Source: GAS368 sp965227745 (GTDB lineage: Bacteria > Verrucomicrobiota > Verrucomicrobiia > Opitutales > Opitutaceae). Taken from it: a stretch of DNA of 64,000 nucleotides. A program made the position numbers and the translations under genes. Each line of letters begins with the position of its first letter. Within the stretch, counting starts at the first letter, position 1. Positions 8,907 to 18,000 of this stretch are shown here, piece after piece. Location of the stretch: NCBI GenBank assembly GCA_965227745.1, contig OZ245769.1, positions 5,332,001 through 5,396,000 on the forward strand, given 5' to 3'. The notes under the pieces were generated by a model. That model saw only the letters and a program-made list of their open reading frames with translations. It was not told the origin of the DNA and did no database searches.

Positions 8907-9352
8907 TCTCGCGACCGCTGGAGGTGGCGTCGCGGTTGCGTCCCGAGCCGCGGAGCTTCGACTGGCTTTTCTATGTAAACGTGGGGCTTCTCGCGCTTTT
9001 CTTTCTGTTGTTTGGGTCGCGGTTTGTCTTAGCACCGGGGTTGGCGGTGAATTTTCGACTGCCCACGGCGCCTACGAGCGACACCGCGCTTTCGATCACG
9101 ACGCACCGTATCAGCGTGATGGGGGCGAACCTCATCTTCGCCAACGAAGGCGCGATCAATAGCCTCAAGGATCTCGAAGCGTGGATGGGCCGGGAGGCGC
9201 GGAAGACGAAGCAGCCCTCGCTGCTGGTCCTCATGTCGAGTGATGTGCCGATCACGGTCATGACGGACATCACTCAAGCGGCTTATCGAGCGGGTTTTGT
9301 ACAAGTGCAGATGGGCACGCAGGAGGCGTCGACCTCCTCCGGGCGTCGATGA
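8903..9352 (+). CDS. ExbD/TolR-like protein
   Basis: A 149-aa protein with a short cytoplasmic N-terminus, one membrane helix (about residues 20-42, with Asp20 at its edge) and a periplasmic domain ending in the ExbD-like ITVMTDITQAAYRAGFVQVQMGT. It should pair with the upstream ExbB-type channel. The GTG start overlaps the upstream TGA by 4 nt. The membrane helix is divergent from the usual P-L-I-D-V-V/F pattern, so the family call rests on context, topology and the C-terminal motif. Confidence 0.85.
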   Translation: MISRPLEVASRLRPEPRSFDWLFYVNVGLLALFFLLFGSRFVLAPGLAVNFRLPTAPTSDTALSITTHRISVMGANLIFANEGAINSLKDLEAWMGREARKTKQPSLLVLMSSDVPITVMTDITQAAYRAGFVQVQMGTQEASTSSGRR

Positions 9353-9371
9353 AGATGGGCTGCGGTTAAGC

Positions 9372-10139
9372 ATGAGCGGCTGTAAAGATAACCCGAAGCC
9401 ACGCTGGATCGCCGCCGGCGTCGTGGCGTTGGGAGTAGCTTTGGGGGTGCTGAGCCTCTTTCGGGCACCCGCCACGTTGGCGGCGTCGCAGGGGGCGCAC
9501 GGGCAGGTCGGCTGGGGTAGCGAGTCCACCAAAGGGTCTTCGAAAGCAGTTGCGGCGAAAGGGATTATGCTCGTGAGCCAGAGCGACCGCCTGGTGACGG
9601 CGGAGTCGATTTTGCTGGACCCCACGCCCCTGTTTTTGCCGACGAAGTGGAATGCAGCGCAAAACGAAGTGGAAGCCCGGGAAGCCGGTATTCTCGCTCA
9701 AGGCTATGATACGCCTAAGCTTACCTTTAAGGAAAATGAGCTGAAGCTCGCCCTCCCGGCACCGATTGAGACGCCGGCCTCCGTGGCTGAGGCGGTGGCG
9801 CAGGATGTGCGCTCGGCGGTATTCGCGGGCTTCGGTCGGGTGGATAGCGTGGTGGCTACGCCGGAGCCGCGAGGGGCGTTCATCGAAATTACGCTGGCGG
9901 GGACGGGTCAGAAAGTCATCGCGCAGGCCCTCGCCGTGCGGCCGCCGGGGCAGGGCGGGTGGCAACCTGTCGAATATCACGCCAAGGTAGATGCGGCGGG
10001 CCTGGTGGGCCTGCCCTTGGTGACGGCGCGGTCCGGAAATGATGAAGTGGACCTCTTTTTTGCCAATTATCTCGCGCGGACCCTGCGAATTGGGGAGCGT
10101 TTGGAGCCTGGTTTCTATCGGATATCCGTCGGGCCGTAG
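9372..10139 (+). CDS. Hypothetical single-pass membrane protein of the ExbBD cluster
   Basis: A 255-aa protein: an N-terminal cytoplasmic stub, one membrane helix (WIAAGVVALGVALGVLSLF, about residues 12-30), then a periplasmic domain. Position after exbB-exbD (19-nt gap) is where a TonB-like partner is often found, but I see no clear TonB C-terminal signature, so I leave it unnamed. The middle has a PAPIETPASVAEAVAQDV segment that might be a linker. ATG 9372 is chosen because the earlier in-frame start at 9297 lies inside exbD and codes an Arg-rich stretch. Confidence 0.7.
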   Translation: MSGCKDNPKPRWIAAGVVALGVALGVLSLFRAPATLAASQGAHGQVGWGSESTKGSSKAVAAKGIMLVSQSDRLVTAESILLDPTPLFLPTKWNAAQNEVEAREAGILAQGYDTPKLTFKENELKLALPAPIETPASVAEAVAQDVRSAVFAGFGRVDSVVATPEPRGAFIEITLAGTGQKVIAQALAVRPPGQGGWQPVEYHAKVDAAGLVGLPLVTARSGNDEVDLFFANYLARTLRIGERLEPGFYRISVGP

Positions 10140-10167
10140 AAATTTATAAAATTCGGCCAGTTTGCTG

Positions 10168-10196
10168 TTGACGGTGCCAAAACCGGGTTGCATTTT
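10168..10196 (+). promoter_or_regulatory. Possible promoter of tRNA-Thr/tuf
   Basis: TTGACG at 10168-10173 is a good -35 match. With a 17-nt spacer the -10 would be CATTTT at 10191-10196, a weak match. It is placed 38 nt before the tRNA. Confidence 0.35.
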
Positions 10197-10233
10197 CGTC
10201 GGCTCTTTTCGTTTTTTGGCACTCTCTTACTCT

Positions 10234-10309
10234 GCCCAGATAGCTCAGTTGGTAGAGCACGTCCTTGGTAAGGACGAGGTCACGAGTTCAAACCTCGTTC
10301 TGGGCTCCA
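10234..10309 (+). tRNA. tRNA-Thr (anticodon GGT)
   Basis: The full cloverleaf can be folded by eye: acceptor stem GCCCAGA paired with TCTGGGC, D-arm TAGCTCAGTTGGTAGAGCA, anticodon loop TTGGTAA (GGT, threonine), T-arm with GTTCAAAC, and an encoded CCA end at 10307-10309. It sits about 90 nt upstream of tuf, a common tRNA-tuf arrangement, and is likely processed from the same transcript. Confidence 0.97.
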
Positions 10310-10397
10310 GTGTCAATTTTACCACGTCGCTCCGGCTTCCCGACGTTAAACCCGAGGTCACTTTTCATCAACCACCCAAACTAAACGTCTCCCGCAC

Positions 10398-11588
10398 ATG
10401 GCTAAAGGCACATTCGAACGCACTAAACCGCACGTTAACGTCGGCACCATCGGCCACGTCGACCACGGTAAAACCACCACGACGACCGCTATTCTTGCCG
10501 TTCAAGCGCGCAAGGGCCTCGCCGAAGTTAAGACCTACGCGGACATCGCGAAGGGCGGCACTGTGCGCGATGCTTCCAAGATCGTCACGATCTCGGTAGC
10601 TCACGTCGAGTACCAGACCGAGAAGCGCCACTATGCGCACGTCGATTGCCCCGGCCACGCCGACTTCGTCAAGAACATGATCACGGGCGCCGCCCAGATG
10701 GACGGCGCGATCCTCGTCGTCTCCGCTGCTGACGGCCCGATGCCGCAGACCCGCGAGCACATCCTCTTGGCCCGCCAAGTCGGCGTTCCGAAGATCGTGG
10801 TTTGGCTCAACAAGGTCGACCTCATCGACGACCCCGAGCTCCTCGACCTCGTCGAGATGGAAATCCGCGAGCTCCTCACCAAGTACCAATTTGATGGCGA
10901 TAAGGCCACCATCGTGCGTGGTTCCGCCACCGCCGCCCTCGAGGGCAAGCCCGAAGGCGAAGCCGCCATCGGCGCTCTCATGAACGCGATCGACACCGAC
11001 ATTCCTGAGCCTGTCCGCGAGATGGACAAGCCCTTCCTGATGTCCGTCGAAGACGTCTTCTCGATCACGGGCCGCGGCACTGTCGCCACCGGTCGTATCG
11101 AGCGCGGTATCATCAAGGTGAACGACTCCGTCGAGATCGTCGGCCTCAAGGACACCGTCGTTTCCGTCGTGACCGGTATCGAAATGTTCCGCAAGCTGCT
11201 CGATAGCGGCCAAGCCGGTGACAACGTCGGTATCCTCCTCCGCGGTATCGAAAAGGAAGCCATCGAGCGCGGCCAGGTTCTCGCCGCCCCGAAGTCCATC
11301 ACCCCGCACAAGAAGGCCAAGGCTGAGATCTACGTCCTCTCCAAGGACGAGGGTGGCCGCCACACGCCGTTCTTCAACGGATACCGTCCCCAGTTCTACT
11401 TCCGCACGACGGACGTGACTGGTATCGTCAACCTCCCGAAGGGCGTCGAGATGATCATGCCGGGCGACAACATCGCCGTCGAGATCGACCTCATCGTTCC
11501 TATCGCGATGGAGAAGACCCAAAAGTTCGCTATCCGCGAAGGCGGCCGCACCATCGGTGCCGGTCGTATCACGGAGATCATCGAATAA
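10398..11588 (+). CDS. tuf: Elongation factor Tu
   Basis: A 396-aa GTPase that delivers aminoacyl-tRNA to the ribosome A site. G1 motif GHVDHGKT (about residues 18-25), G3 DCPGH, G4 NKVD and G5 GSA are all present, followed by the two beta-barrel domains, ending GAGRITEIIE. Length matches the family. It lies between tRNA-Thr and tRNA-Trp/secE, the classical tufB position. No obvious Shine-Dalgarno precedes ATG 10398. Confidence 0.99.
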   Translation: MAKGTFERTKPHVNVGTIGHVDHGKTTTTTAILAVQARKGLAEVKTYADIAKGGTVRDASKIVTISVAHVEYQTEKRHYAHVDCPGHADFVKNMITGAAQMDGAILVVSAADGPMPQTREHILLARQVGVPKIVVWLNKVDLIDDPELLDLVEMEIRELLTKYQFDGDKATIVRGSATAALEGKPEGEAAIGALMNAIDTDIPEPVREMDKPFLMSVEDVFSITGRGTVATGRIERGIIKVNDSVEIVGLKDTVVSVVTGIEMFRKLLDSGQAGDNVGILLRGIEKEAIERGQVLAAPKSITPHKKAKAEIYVLSKDEGGRHTPFFNGYRPQFYFRTTDVTGIVNLPKGVEMIMPGDNIAVEIDLIVPIAMEKTQKFAIREGGRTIGAGRITEIIE

Positions 11589-11617
11589 GGTCTTCGTTTA
11601 ACCCTCTAACTCGACCT

Positions 11618-11644
11618 GCCGAGGCCTCAAATTGGGGCCTCGGC
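11618..11644 (+). terminator. GC-rich hairpin after tuf
   Basis: A 9-bp stem GCCGAGGCC / GGCCTCGGC with a 9-nt loop. No clean T-run follows, so it may be a weak terminator or a processing signal between tuf and tRNA-Trp. Confidence 0.6.
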
Positions 11645-11669
11645 TGCGTCGTCTAAGAAAGCTTATCAC

Positions 11670-11745
11670 AGGCGTGTAGCTCAATTGGTAGAGTAGCGGT
11701 CTCCAAAACCGTTGGTTGGGGGTTCGATTCCCTCCGCGCCTGCCA
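11670..11745 (+). tRNA. tRNA-Trp (anticodon CCA)
   Basis: Acceptor stem AGGCGTG pairs with CGCGCCT (one G-U pair). The D-arm is TAGCTCAATTGGTAGAG, the anticodon loop CTCCAAA (CCA, tryptophan), the T-arm contains GGTTCGATTCC, and an encoded CCA end is at 11743-11745. It lies 10 nt before secE, the conserved tRNA-Trp-secE-nusG arrangement. Confidence 0.97.
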
Positions 11746-11755
11746 AATTTCCGTT

Positions 11756-11959
11756 ATGAAAAATCCTTTCAGCACCATCCGCATCTTCTTCGGTGAAATC
11801 ATCGAAGAGTTGAAGAAGTGCTCCTGGCCCACCAAGACCGAGCTCCGCGACTCCACCGTCGTGGTCATCTTCGCTGCGGTCATCCTCGGCGTCTTCACGG
11901 CCATCAGCGATTTTTCGCTCACCCAAGTCGTGATCTTGTTCACTGACTTGGTCAGTTAA
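11756..11959 (+). CDS. secE: Preprotein translocase subunit SecE
   Basis: A 67-aa protein of the short SecE type: an amphipathic helix with the conserved EELKKCSWPTKTEL motif (about residues 18-31), then one membrane helix (about 36-58). SecE clamps SecY in the Sec translocon. It lies 10 nt after tRNA-Trp and 11 nt before nusG, as in most bacteria. Confidence 0.96.
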   Translation: MKNPFSTIRIFFGEIIEELKKCSWPTKTELRDSTVVVIFAAVILGVFTAISDFSLTQVVILFTDLVS

Positions 11960-11970
11960 ACTGCCCCGCC

Positions 11971-12552
11971 ATGTCTTCCCCTACGACCACCGCTCCCGCT
12001 GGCGCCCAATGGTTTGCCCTTCACACCCTCTCCGGCCAGGAGAACAAGGTGAAGAGCTACATCGAGAAGTTCAAAAAAGCCGAAGAACTCGACGACGCCA
12101 TTTTTGAAGTGCTCCTGCCCACGGAGGTCGTTTCTGAAGTCAAGAACGGCAAGAAGACGACGAAGACGCGCAAGCTCTACCCGGGCTACGTCTTCATCCA
12201 CATGTGCCTCTACGGAGAGGACAAGAAAGTCATCAATCGCCCGTGGTACTTCGTCAAAGAAGTCGCGGGCGTGATCGGTTTCGTCGGTGGCGACCGCCCT
12301 GCGGCTCTCCGTCAGTCGGAAATCGATGAAATCTACTCCCGCATCGAGGCGGCCAACGGCAAGGAAGTGCCGAAGGTCCAATACCTCGTGGGCGAGGAAG
12401 TTAAGATCACCGACGGAGCGTTTGCTTCGCTGACCGGCCGGATCGACGAGATCGATCCCGATCGCGGCAAGCTCAAGGTCTCCGTCTCCATTTTCGGCCG
12501 TTTTACGCCGGTCGAGCTCGAATACTGGCAGGTGCAACGCCTTACCGAATAA
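11971..12552 (+). CDS. nusG: Transcription termination/antitermination factor NusG
   Basis: A 193-aa protein. The N-terminal NGN domain begins AQWFALHTLSGQENKVKSYIEK and includes YPGYVFIHM and a conserved W-Y-F-V region. The C-terminal KOW domain includes GEEVKITDGAFASLTGRIDEID. NusG links RNA polymerase to Rho or to the ribosome. It is placed between secE and rplK in the standard order. Confidence 0.98.
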   Translation: MSSPTTTAPAGAQWFALHTLSGQENKVKSYIEKFKKAEELDDAIFEVLLPTEVVSEVKNGKKTTKTRKLYPGYVFIHMCLYGEDKKVINRPWYFVKEVAGVIGFVGGDRPAALRQSEIDEIYSRIEAANGKEVPKVQYLVGEEVKITDGAFASLTGRIDEIDPDRGKLKVSVSIFGRFTPVELEYWQVQRLTE

Positions 12553-12614
12553 AGCGACGCCTCTTTGTCACCGCCGCCCTCCTCGCAAACTAAACACCCG
12601 CCAAACTCACTCAC

Positions 12615-13040
12615 ATGGCTAAGAAGATCCAAGGTTATATCCGTCTCCAGTTGCCCGCCGGCGCCGCGAATCCCGCGCCCCCGGTAGGTCCCGCGCTCGG
12701 CGCGCAGGGCGTCAACATCATGGCGTTCTGCAAAGACTTTAACGCCCGCACGAAAGACCAGAACGGCATGATTCTGCCGGTCGTCATCACGGTCTACAGC
12801 GACAAGAGCTTCACCTTCATCCTCAAGTCCCCGCCCGCGAGCGTCCTTCTCAAGAAGGCCGCCAACATCGCCAGCGGTTCGGCCAAGCCGAATCAGGACA
12901 AGGTCGGCAAGGTCACCAAGAAGCAGCTCGCCGAAATCTGGAAGCTCAAGAAGGCCGACATGAATGCCAAGGACGAAGCCGCTGGCATCAAGATCATCGC
13001 CGGCACCGCCCGTAACATGGGCATCGAAGTCATCGATTAA
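12615..13040 (+). CDS. rplK: 50S ribosomal protein L11
   Basis: A 141-aa protein of normal length. The proline-rich N-terminal helix region PAPPVGPALGAQGVNIMAFCKDFNA (thiostrepton-binding face) and the C-terminal 23S rRNA-binding domain ending IIAGTARNMGIEVID are intact. It is first of the rplK-rplA pair. An E. coli-type L1 control site would be expected in its leader; I see no obvious one. Confidence 0.99.
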   Translation: MAKKIQGYIRLQLPAGAANPAPPVGPALGAQGVNIMAFCKDFNARTKDQNGMILPVVITVYSDKSFTFILKSPPASVLLKKAANIASGSAKPNQDKVGKVTKKQLAEIWKLKKADMNAKDEAAGIKIIAGTARNMGIEVID

Positions 13041-13069
13041 TTTAGTTAGTAAATCAAACAACTCGCCGC

Positions 13070-13103
13070 GGGAGTCTCGTCCGAGACGCTCGTACCGCAA
13101 GGA
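13070..13103 (+). promoter_or_regulatory. Hairpin and strong ribosome-binding site ahead of rplA
   Basis: The rplK-rplA gap contains GGGAGTCTCGTCCGAGACGC, which can fold as a small stem (TCTC/GAGA core). It is followed by AAGGAG at 13099-13104, 5 nt before ATG 13110. It could be a processing or L1 feedback site, or a GGAG-headed REP-like palindrome. Confidence 0.35.
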
Positions 13104-13109
13104 GTCCAC

Positions 13110-13808
13110 ATGCCAAAAGCCCACAGCAAACGCTACACCGCCGCCGTCAAGACGGCTGATCTCACCAAGGATTATGGTCTCAAAGAGGCCATCGATATCC
13201 TCGGTAAATTCCCGAAGGCGAAGTTCGACGAGACCGTCGAGCTCTCGTTCCGCCTCGGCGTCGACGCCACCTCCGGCGACCAAAACGTGCGCGGCACCAC
13301 GCCGCTCCCGAATGGTTCCGGCAAGAAGGTCCGCGTCCTCGTCTTCACCGACGACACCGCCAAGGCGCTCGCCGCTGGCGCCGATCATGCCGGCCTCGCC
13401 GACATGATGCAGAAGATCAATGAGGGCTGGCTCGACTTCGACGTCGCGATCGCGACCACCGAGGCCATGAAGCAGGTCCGCACGCTCGCCCGCGTCCTCG
13501 GTCCCAAGGGCCTCATGCCCAACCCGAAGTCCGGCACCGTGACTGACGACATCCCCGCTGGCATCAAGGCCGTCAAGGCCGGTCGCGTGGAGTACAAGAT
13601 GGACAAGGCCGCGAACATCGGCGTTGGCATCGGCAAGCGTTCCTTCACGGCGGCGCAGATTCTGGAGAACGCCCAGGCCGTCCTCGAGGCGGTCGGCAAG
13701 GCCAAGCCCAGCACCTTCAAGGGTGGCCAATTCATCAAGACGGTCGCCATCTCATCCAGCATGAGCCCTGGCATCCGCGTTTCCTCCACTGAATACAGCA
13801 AATACTAA
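13110..13808 (+). CDS. rplA: 50S ribosomal protein L1
   Basis: A 232-aa protein of normal length. Signature RVLGPKGLMPNPKSGTVTDD (about residues 128-147) and the rRNA-binding FRLGVDATSGDQNVRGTTPLPNG segment are present. L1 binds the L1 stalk of 23S rRNA and often represses its own operon. AAGGAG precedes the ATG. Confidence 0.99.
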   Translation: MPKAHSKRYTAAVKTADLTKDYGLKEAIDILGKFPKAKFDETVELSFRLGVDATSGDQNVRGTTPLPNGSGKKVRVLVFTDDTAKALAAGADHAGLADMMQKINEGWLDFDVAIATTEAMKQVRTLARVLGPKGLMPNPKSGTVTDDIPAGIKAVKAGRVEYKMDKAANIGVGIGKRSFTAAQILENAQAVLEAVGKAKPSTFKGGQFIKTVAISSSMSPGIRVSSTEYSKY

Positions 13809-13820
13809 GGAGCACCGACC

Positions 13821-14318
13821 ATGAGAGCCGAAAAAAATTACCTGATCAAAGAGGTCGAGACGCACCTTAAGAAGTCCGACTACGTTATCCTCACGAACTT
13901 TTCGAAGGTGACCGTCTCCGACGCCGCCGAGCTGCGCAAGCGCCTCGACGCCGAGAAGGCGGAATTCCACGTCGTTAAGAACAGCTCCCTGCGCGTTGCC
14001 GGCAAGGCCCTCGGCCTGCCCGAGTTCGATAACGCCCTCACTGGCCCGACTGCGGTCATCGTGGGTGGTAAGAACTCCGCTGGCGTCGCCAAGATCCTCA
14101 AGAAGTTCTTCGAGGAAAAGCAGAAGCTCGAAATCAAGGTGGGCGTCCTCGATAAGAAGATCGTCTCCGCCGCCGACCTCGCCAAGATTGCTGACCTGCC
14201 CTCCTTCGAGGCGCTGCGCTCGCAACTCCTCGGCCTGTTCATGCAGAACGCGGCGTCTTTCGTCCGCGTCCTCGACGCCAAGGTCAAGAAGGAGCAGCCT
14301 GCTGCTCCGGCTTCCTAA
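13821..14318 (+). CDS. rplJ: 50S ribosomal protein L10
   Basis: A 165-aa protein. The N-terminal globular domain (MRAEKNYLIKEVETHLKKSDYVIL) is followed by a C-terminal helix that anchors L7/L12 dimers (ASFVRVLDAKVKKEQ). Length is normal. It lies 12 nt after rplA, with AAGGAG overlapping the rplA stop region, so coupling is likely. Confidence 0.98.
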   Translation: MRAEKNYLIKEVETHLKKSDYVILTNFSKVTVSDAAELRKRLDAEKAEFHVVKNSSLRVAGKALGLPEFDNALTGPTAVIVGGKNSAGVAKILKKFFEEKQKLEIKVGVLDKKIVSAADLAKIADLPSFEALRSQLLGLFMQNAASFVRVLDAKVKKEQPAAPAS

Positions 14319-14344
14319 ACCCATCCTCAACTCTAACCTATTTT

Positions 14345-14362
14345 CCCCATCGCCTGATGGGG
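14345..14362 (+). promoter_or_regulatory. Hairpin in rplJ-rplL spacer
   Basis: A 7-bp stem CCCCATC / GATGGGG with a GCCT loop lies in the 135-nt rplJ-rplL gap. There is no T-run. It may be an RNA processing or expression-tuning element, since L7/L12 is needed in higher copy than L10. Confidence 0.5.
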
Positions 14363-14453
14363 AGCCCAATATCCATCGGAGCAGGCTAGGGGATACGTCT
14401 CTTAAACGCGTTTCATTTTTCGAAACCGCTAATCTGCCCAAGGAGAAGTCAAC

Positions 14454-14840
14454 ATGAGCAACATCACCAAAGACCAAGTCATCGAGTGGTTGTCCGCGCA
14501 GCCCGTTCTCGAGCTCGCCGCCCTCGTCAAGGATCTCGAAGGCAAGTGGGGCGTTTCCGCCGCCGCTGCTGTCGCCGCCGGCCCTGCCGCTGGCGCTGGC
14601 GCTGCCGCCGCTGCTCCCGCTGAGGCGCAGACCGAGTTCACCGTCATCCTCAAGGAAGCCGGCGCGAACAAGATCGGCGTCATCAAGGAAGTCCGCGCCA
14701 TCACCGGCCTTGGCCTCAAGGAAGCCAAGGACCTCGTCGAAGGCGCACCGAAGCCCGTCAAGGAGAACGCTCCCAAGGCCGAGGCCGAGGAAATCAAGAA
14801 GAAGCTCGAGGCCGCTGGCGCCAAGGTCGAGCTCAAGTAA
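14454..14840 (+). CDS. rplL: 50S ribosomal protein L7/L12
   Basis: A 128-aa acidic stalk protein: an N-terminal dimerisation helix, an Ala-rich hinge (AAAVAAGPAAGAGAAAAAPAE), and the C-terminal factor-binding domain with KIGVIKEVRAITGLGLKEAKDLVE. The hinge is rather long but typical for high-GC species. AAGGAG precedes ATG 14454. Confidence 0.99.
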   Translation: MSNITKDQVIEWLSAQPVLELAALVKDLEGKWGVSAAAAVAAGPAAGAGAAAAAPAEAQTEFTVILKEAGANKIGVIKEVRAITGLGLKEAKDLVEGAPKPVKENAPKAEAEEIKKKLEAAGAKVELK

Positions 14841-14889
14841 GTTGCCGCGAAGCTTGGCGATTTCACTCGCACATCTTCCGTTTTTCACG

Positions 14890-14923
14890 GGACAGGCCGC
14901 GACCCATTGCGGCCTGTCCTTTG
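14890..14923 (+). terminator. Attenuator-like hairpin between rplL and rpoB
   Basis: An 11-bp perfect stem GGACAGGCCGC / GCGGCCTGTCC with an 8-nt loop, followed by TTTGCCTTTT. As in E. coli, a partly efficient terminator here would lower rpoBC transcription relative to the ribosomal genes. Confidence 0.75.
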
Positions 14924-15018
14924 CCTTTTCTCAAATTGTTCTTTCCTTCGCCCTTCGCTTCCAGCGTTGAGGGCGCAGCGCTGCGCTTTTCTGTCTCTTA
15001 ACTTTACCGGGAATTCCC

Positions 15019-18000
15019 ATGGCCGACCGCACACACTCTGAACGCATCAACTTCGGCAAGCTTCGCGAAGTCATCCAGCCGCCGAACCTCATCGAGATTC
15101 AGATCACGTCGTATCTCGACTTCCTGCAGAAGGGCATCCCGGAGAAGCAGCGCAAGCCGCAGGGTCTCGAGGCCGTCTTCCGCGAGGTCTTCCCGATCCT
15201 CAGCTACGACGAGCGCCTGACGCTCGAGTACGTTTCCTATACCCTTGGCGACCCCAAGAACACCGAGCTTGAGTGCCTCCGCGAAGGCATCACGTACTCC
15301 GTGCCCCTCTACGTGAAGCTCCGCCTCCGTGAGGAAGACTTTATCAAGGATGAGGATATCTACATGGGCGAAATCCCCATGGTCACCGAGCGTGGCTCCT
15401 TCATCATCAACGGCGCCGAGCGCGTCGTCGTTTCCCAGCTCCATCGTTCCCCGGGTATCGCGTTCGAAGTGACGCCCCACCCGAACGGCAAGCCCCTCCA
15501 CTCTTTCCGCATCATCCCTGACCGCGGTACCTGGCTCGAAGTGCAGTTCGATAATAACGATCTGCTCTACGTCTACCTCGACCGCCGCCGCCGCCGTCGT
15601 AAGTTCCTCATCACGACGCTGCTGCGCGCCATCGGCTACAGCTCGGATATCGACCTCCTGAATCTCTTCTACGACATCAAGGAGCTGAAAGTCGCCAAGG
15701 CCCTCGATCTGGAGAACGTCTCCACGCTCGTGCTCGTCGAAGACGCGATCGATGCCCAGAAGGGCGTCGTCCTCGCCCGCGCATTCGAGCCCCTCACGAA
15801 GGCCATCGTCCGCACCTTCGAGAAGCACGATATCACCACGCTCCGCGTGATCGACACCTCCGTCGACGAGGGTGCCCTCATCCGCGCGCTCAAGAAGGAT
15901 CCGACTCGTAACGAGGAGGAAGCCCTCAAGGAAATCTACAAGCGCCTCCGCCCCGGCGAGCCGCCGACCACCGCGAACGCCAAGGCCCTCCTTAAGCGCC
16001 TCTTCTTCGATCCGAAGCGCTACGATCTCGGTCGCGTCGGTCGCTACAAGGTCAACCAGAAGCTCGGCCTCAAGGTCGATCTCGAGCAGCGCATCCTCGA
16101 GTCCGGTGACATCGTCGCCGCGACCAAGTATCTCGTCCGCCTCAAGAGCAAGCAGGACGGCGTGATCGATGATATCGATCACCTCGGTTCCCGCCGCGTC
16201 CGTACCGTCGGCGAGCTCCTCGCCAACCAATGCCGCGTCGGCCTCAGCCGCACGGAGCGTCTCGTGCGCGAGCGCATGACGATGTACGACCAGAGCGTCG
16301 ACTCGATCACCCCGCAGAAGCTCATCAATCCGAAGGCGCTGACGACTGTCATCCGCGATTTCTTCGCGCGCAGCCAGCTCTCGCAGTTCATGGACCAGAT
16401 CAACCCGCTCGCCGAGGTCACGCACAAGCGCCGCCTCTCCGCGCTCGGGCCGGGCGGTCTCAATCGCGAACGTGCAGGCTTCGAAGTGCGCGACGTTCAC
16501 CCGTCCCACTACGGCCGCATCTGCCCCATCGAGACCCCCGAAGGTCCGAACATCGGTCTGATCAACTCCCTCTCGACCTACGCTCGCGTCAACGAGTTTG
16601 GCTTCATCGAAACGCCTTACCGCGTGGTGAAGGATGGTCGCGCCACGGACAAGATCGACTACCTCACCGCCGACCAGGAAGAGCGCAAAGTCATCGCGCA
16701 GGCCAACGCCGAAATCGATGACAAGGGCCACTTCATCGGCAAGGTCACCGTCCGTCAGGACGGCGAGTTCCTCGAGGTCCCGGCCGATTCCGTCCACTAC
16801 ATGGACGTCTCGCCGAAGCAGGTCATCTCGATCGCCGCGGGTATGATTCCCTTCCTTGAGCACGACGATGCGAATCGCGCGCTCATGGGTGCGAACATGC
16901 AACGCCAAGGCGTGCCGCTCCTCCAGGCCGAGTCGCCCTTCGTGGGCACCGGTATCGAAGAGCGCGTCGCCCGCGACTCGAAGATCGTCGTCGTCGCCGA
17001 TGAGGCGGGCGTCGTCGCTTCCGTCGATGCCAAGCGCATCGTAGTCACCCGTGATGGCGAGATGCCCCGCAATCTCAAGACCGACGTCAAGAACGGCGTC
17101 TACGTCTACGAGCTGCGCAAGTTCATGCGCTCGAATGCCGGCACCTGCTTCAACCAAAAGCCCATCGTCAAGCAGGGCCAGAAGGTGAAGAAGGACCAGA
17201 TCATCGCCGACGGTCCCTCGACCGACAAGGGCGAGATGGCCCTCGGCCGCAACGTGCTCGTGGCGTTCATGCCTTGGAACGGTTACAACTTCGAAGACGC
17301 GATCCTGATCTCCGAGAAGGTCCTCCGCGAAGATATCTTCACCTCGATCCACATCCAAGAGTTCGAGGTCACCGCGCGCGACACCAAGCTCGGGCCGGAA
17401 GAAATCACTCGTGATATCCCGAACGTCGGTGAAGAGGCGCTCAAGAACCTCGATCACAACGGCGTCATTCGCATCGGTGCGGAAGTGAAGCCCGGCGACA
17501 TCCTCGTCGGTAAGATCACCCCGAAGTCTGAAACCGAGCTCGCTCCCGAGGAAAAGCTCCTCCGCGCGATCTTCGGCGAAAAGGCCGCCGATGTTAAGGA
17601 TACCTCCCTCATTGTCCCGTCTGGTGTCACTGGCATCATCATGGACGTGAAGGTCTCCTCGCGCATCGACAATCAGGAGGAGAAGCTCTCCCCGTCCGAT
17701 CGTCGCCGCCAGGTGAAGCAAATCCAGGAAGAGTACAAGACGCAGATGGACAAGCTCCGCGAGGGCCTGACCGAAGCACTGTCGAACATCCTCCTCGGTG
17801 AGAAGATCCCGCTCGACGTCATCAACGGCGAGAACGGCGAAATCATCATCCCGGCCAATCGCAAGATCACCAAGACCCTCCTCCGCAAGCTCGCGGCCGT
17901 CTCCAAGCACGTCCAGATCGACCCGTCCCCGGTTCGCATCAAGATCATGGAGATCATCGGTTCGTATCAGACCAAGTTTGACGAGCTCGAGAGCGACCGT

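Noticed and set aside
8145..10139. Naming the ExbB, ExbD and third gene as exbB-exbD-tonB
   Set aside because: The third protein lacks a clear TonB signature and the ExbD helix is divergent; family-level names are safer.
16360..16450. Rifampicin-resistance mutation in RpoB (Ile at the 518 position)
   Set aside because: The main drug-contact residues are wild type and a single substitution at this site in a distant phylum may be natural; resistance cannot be claimed.
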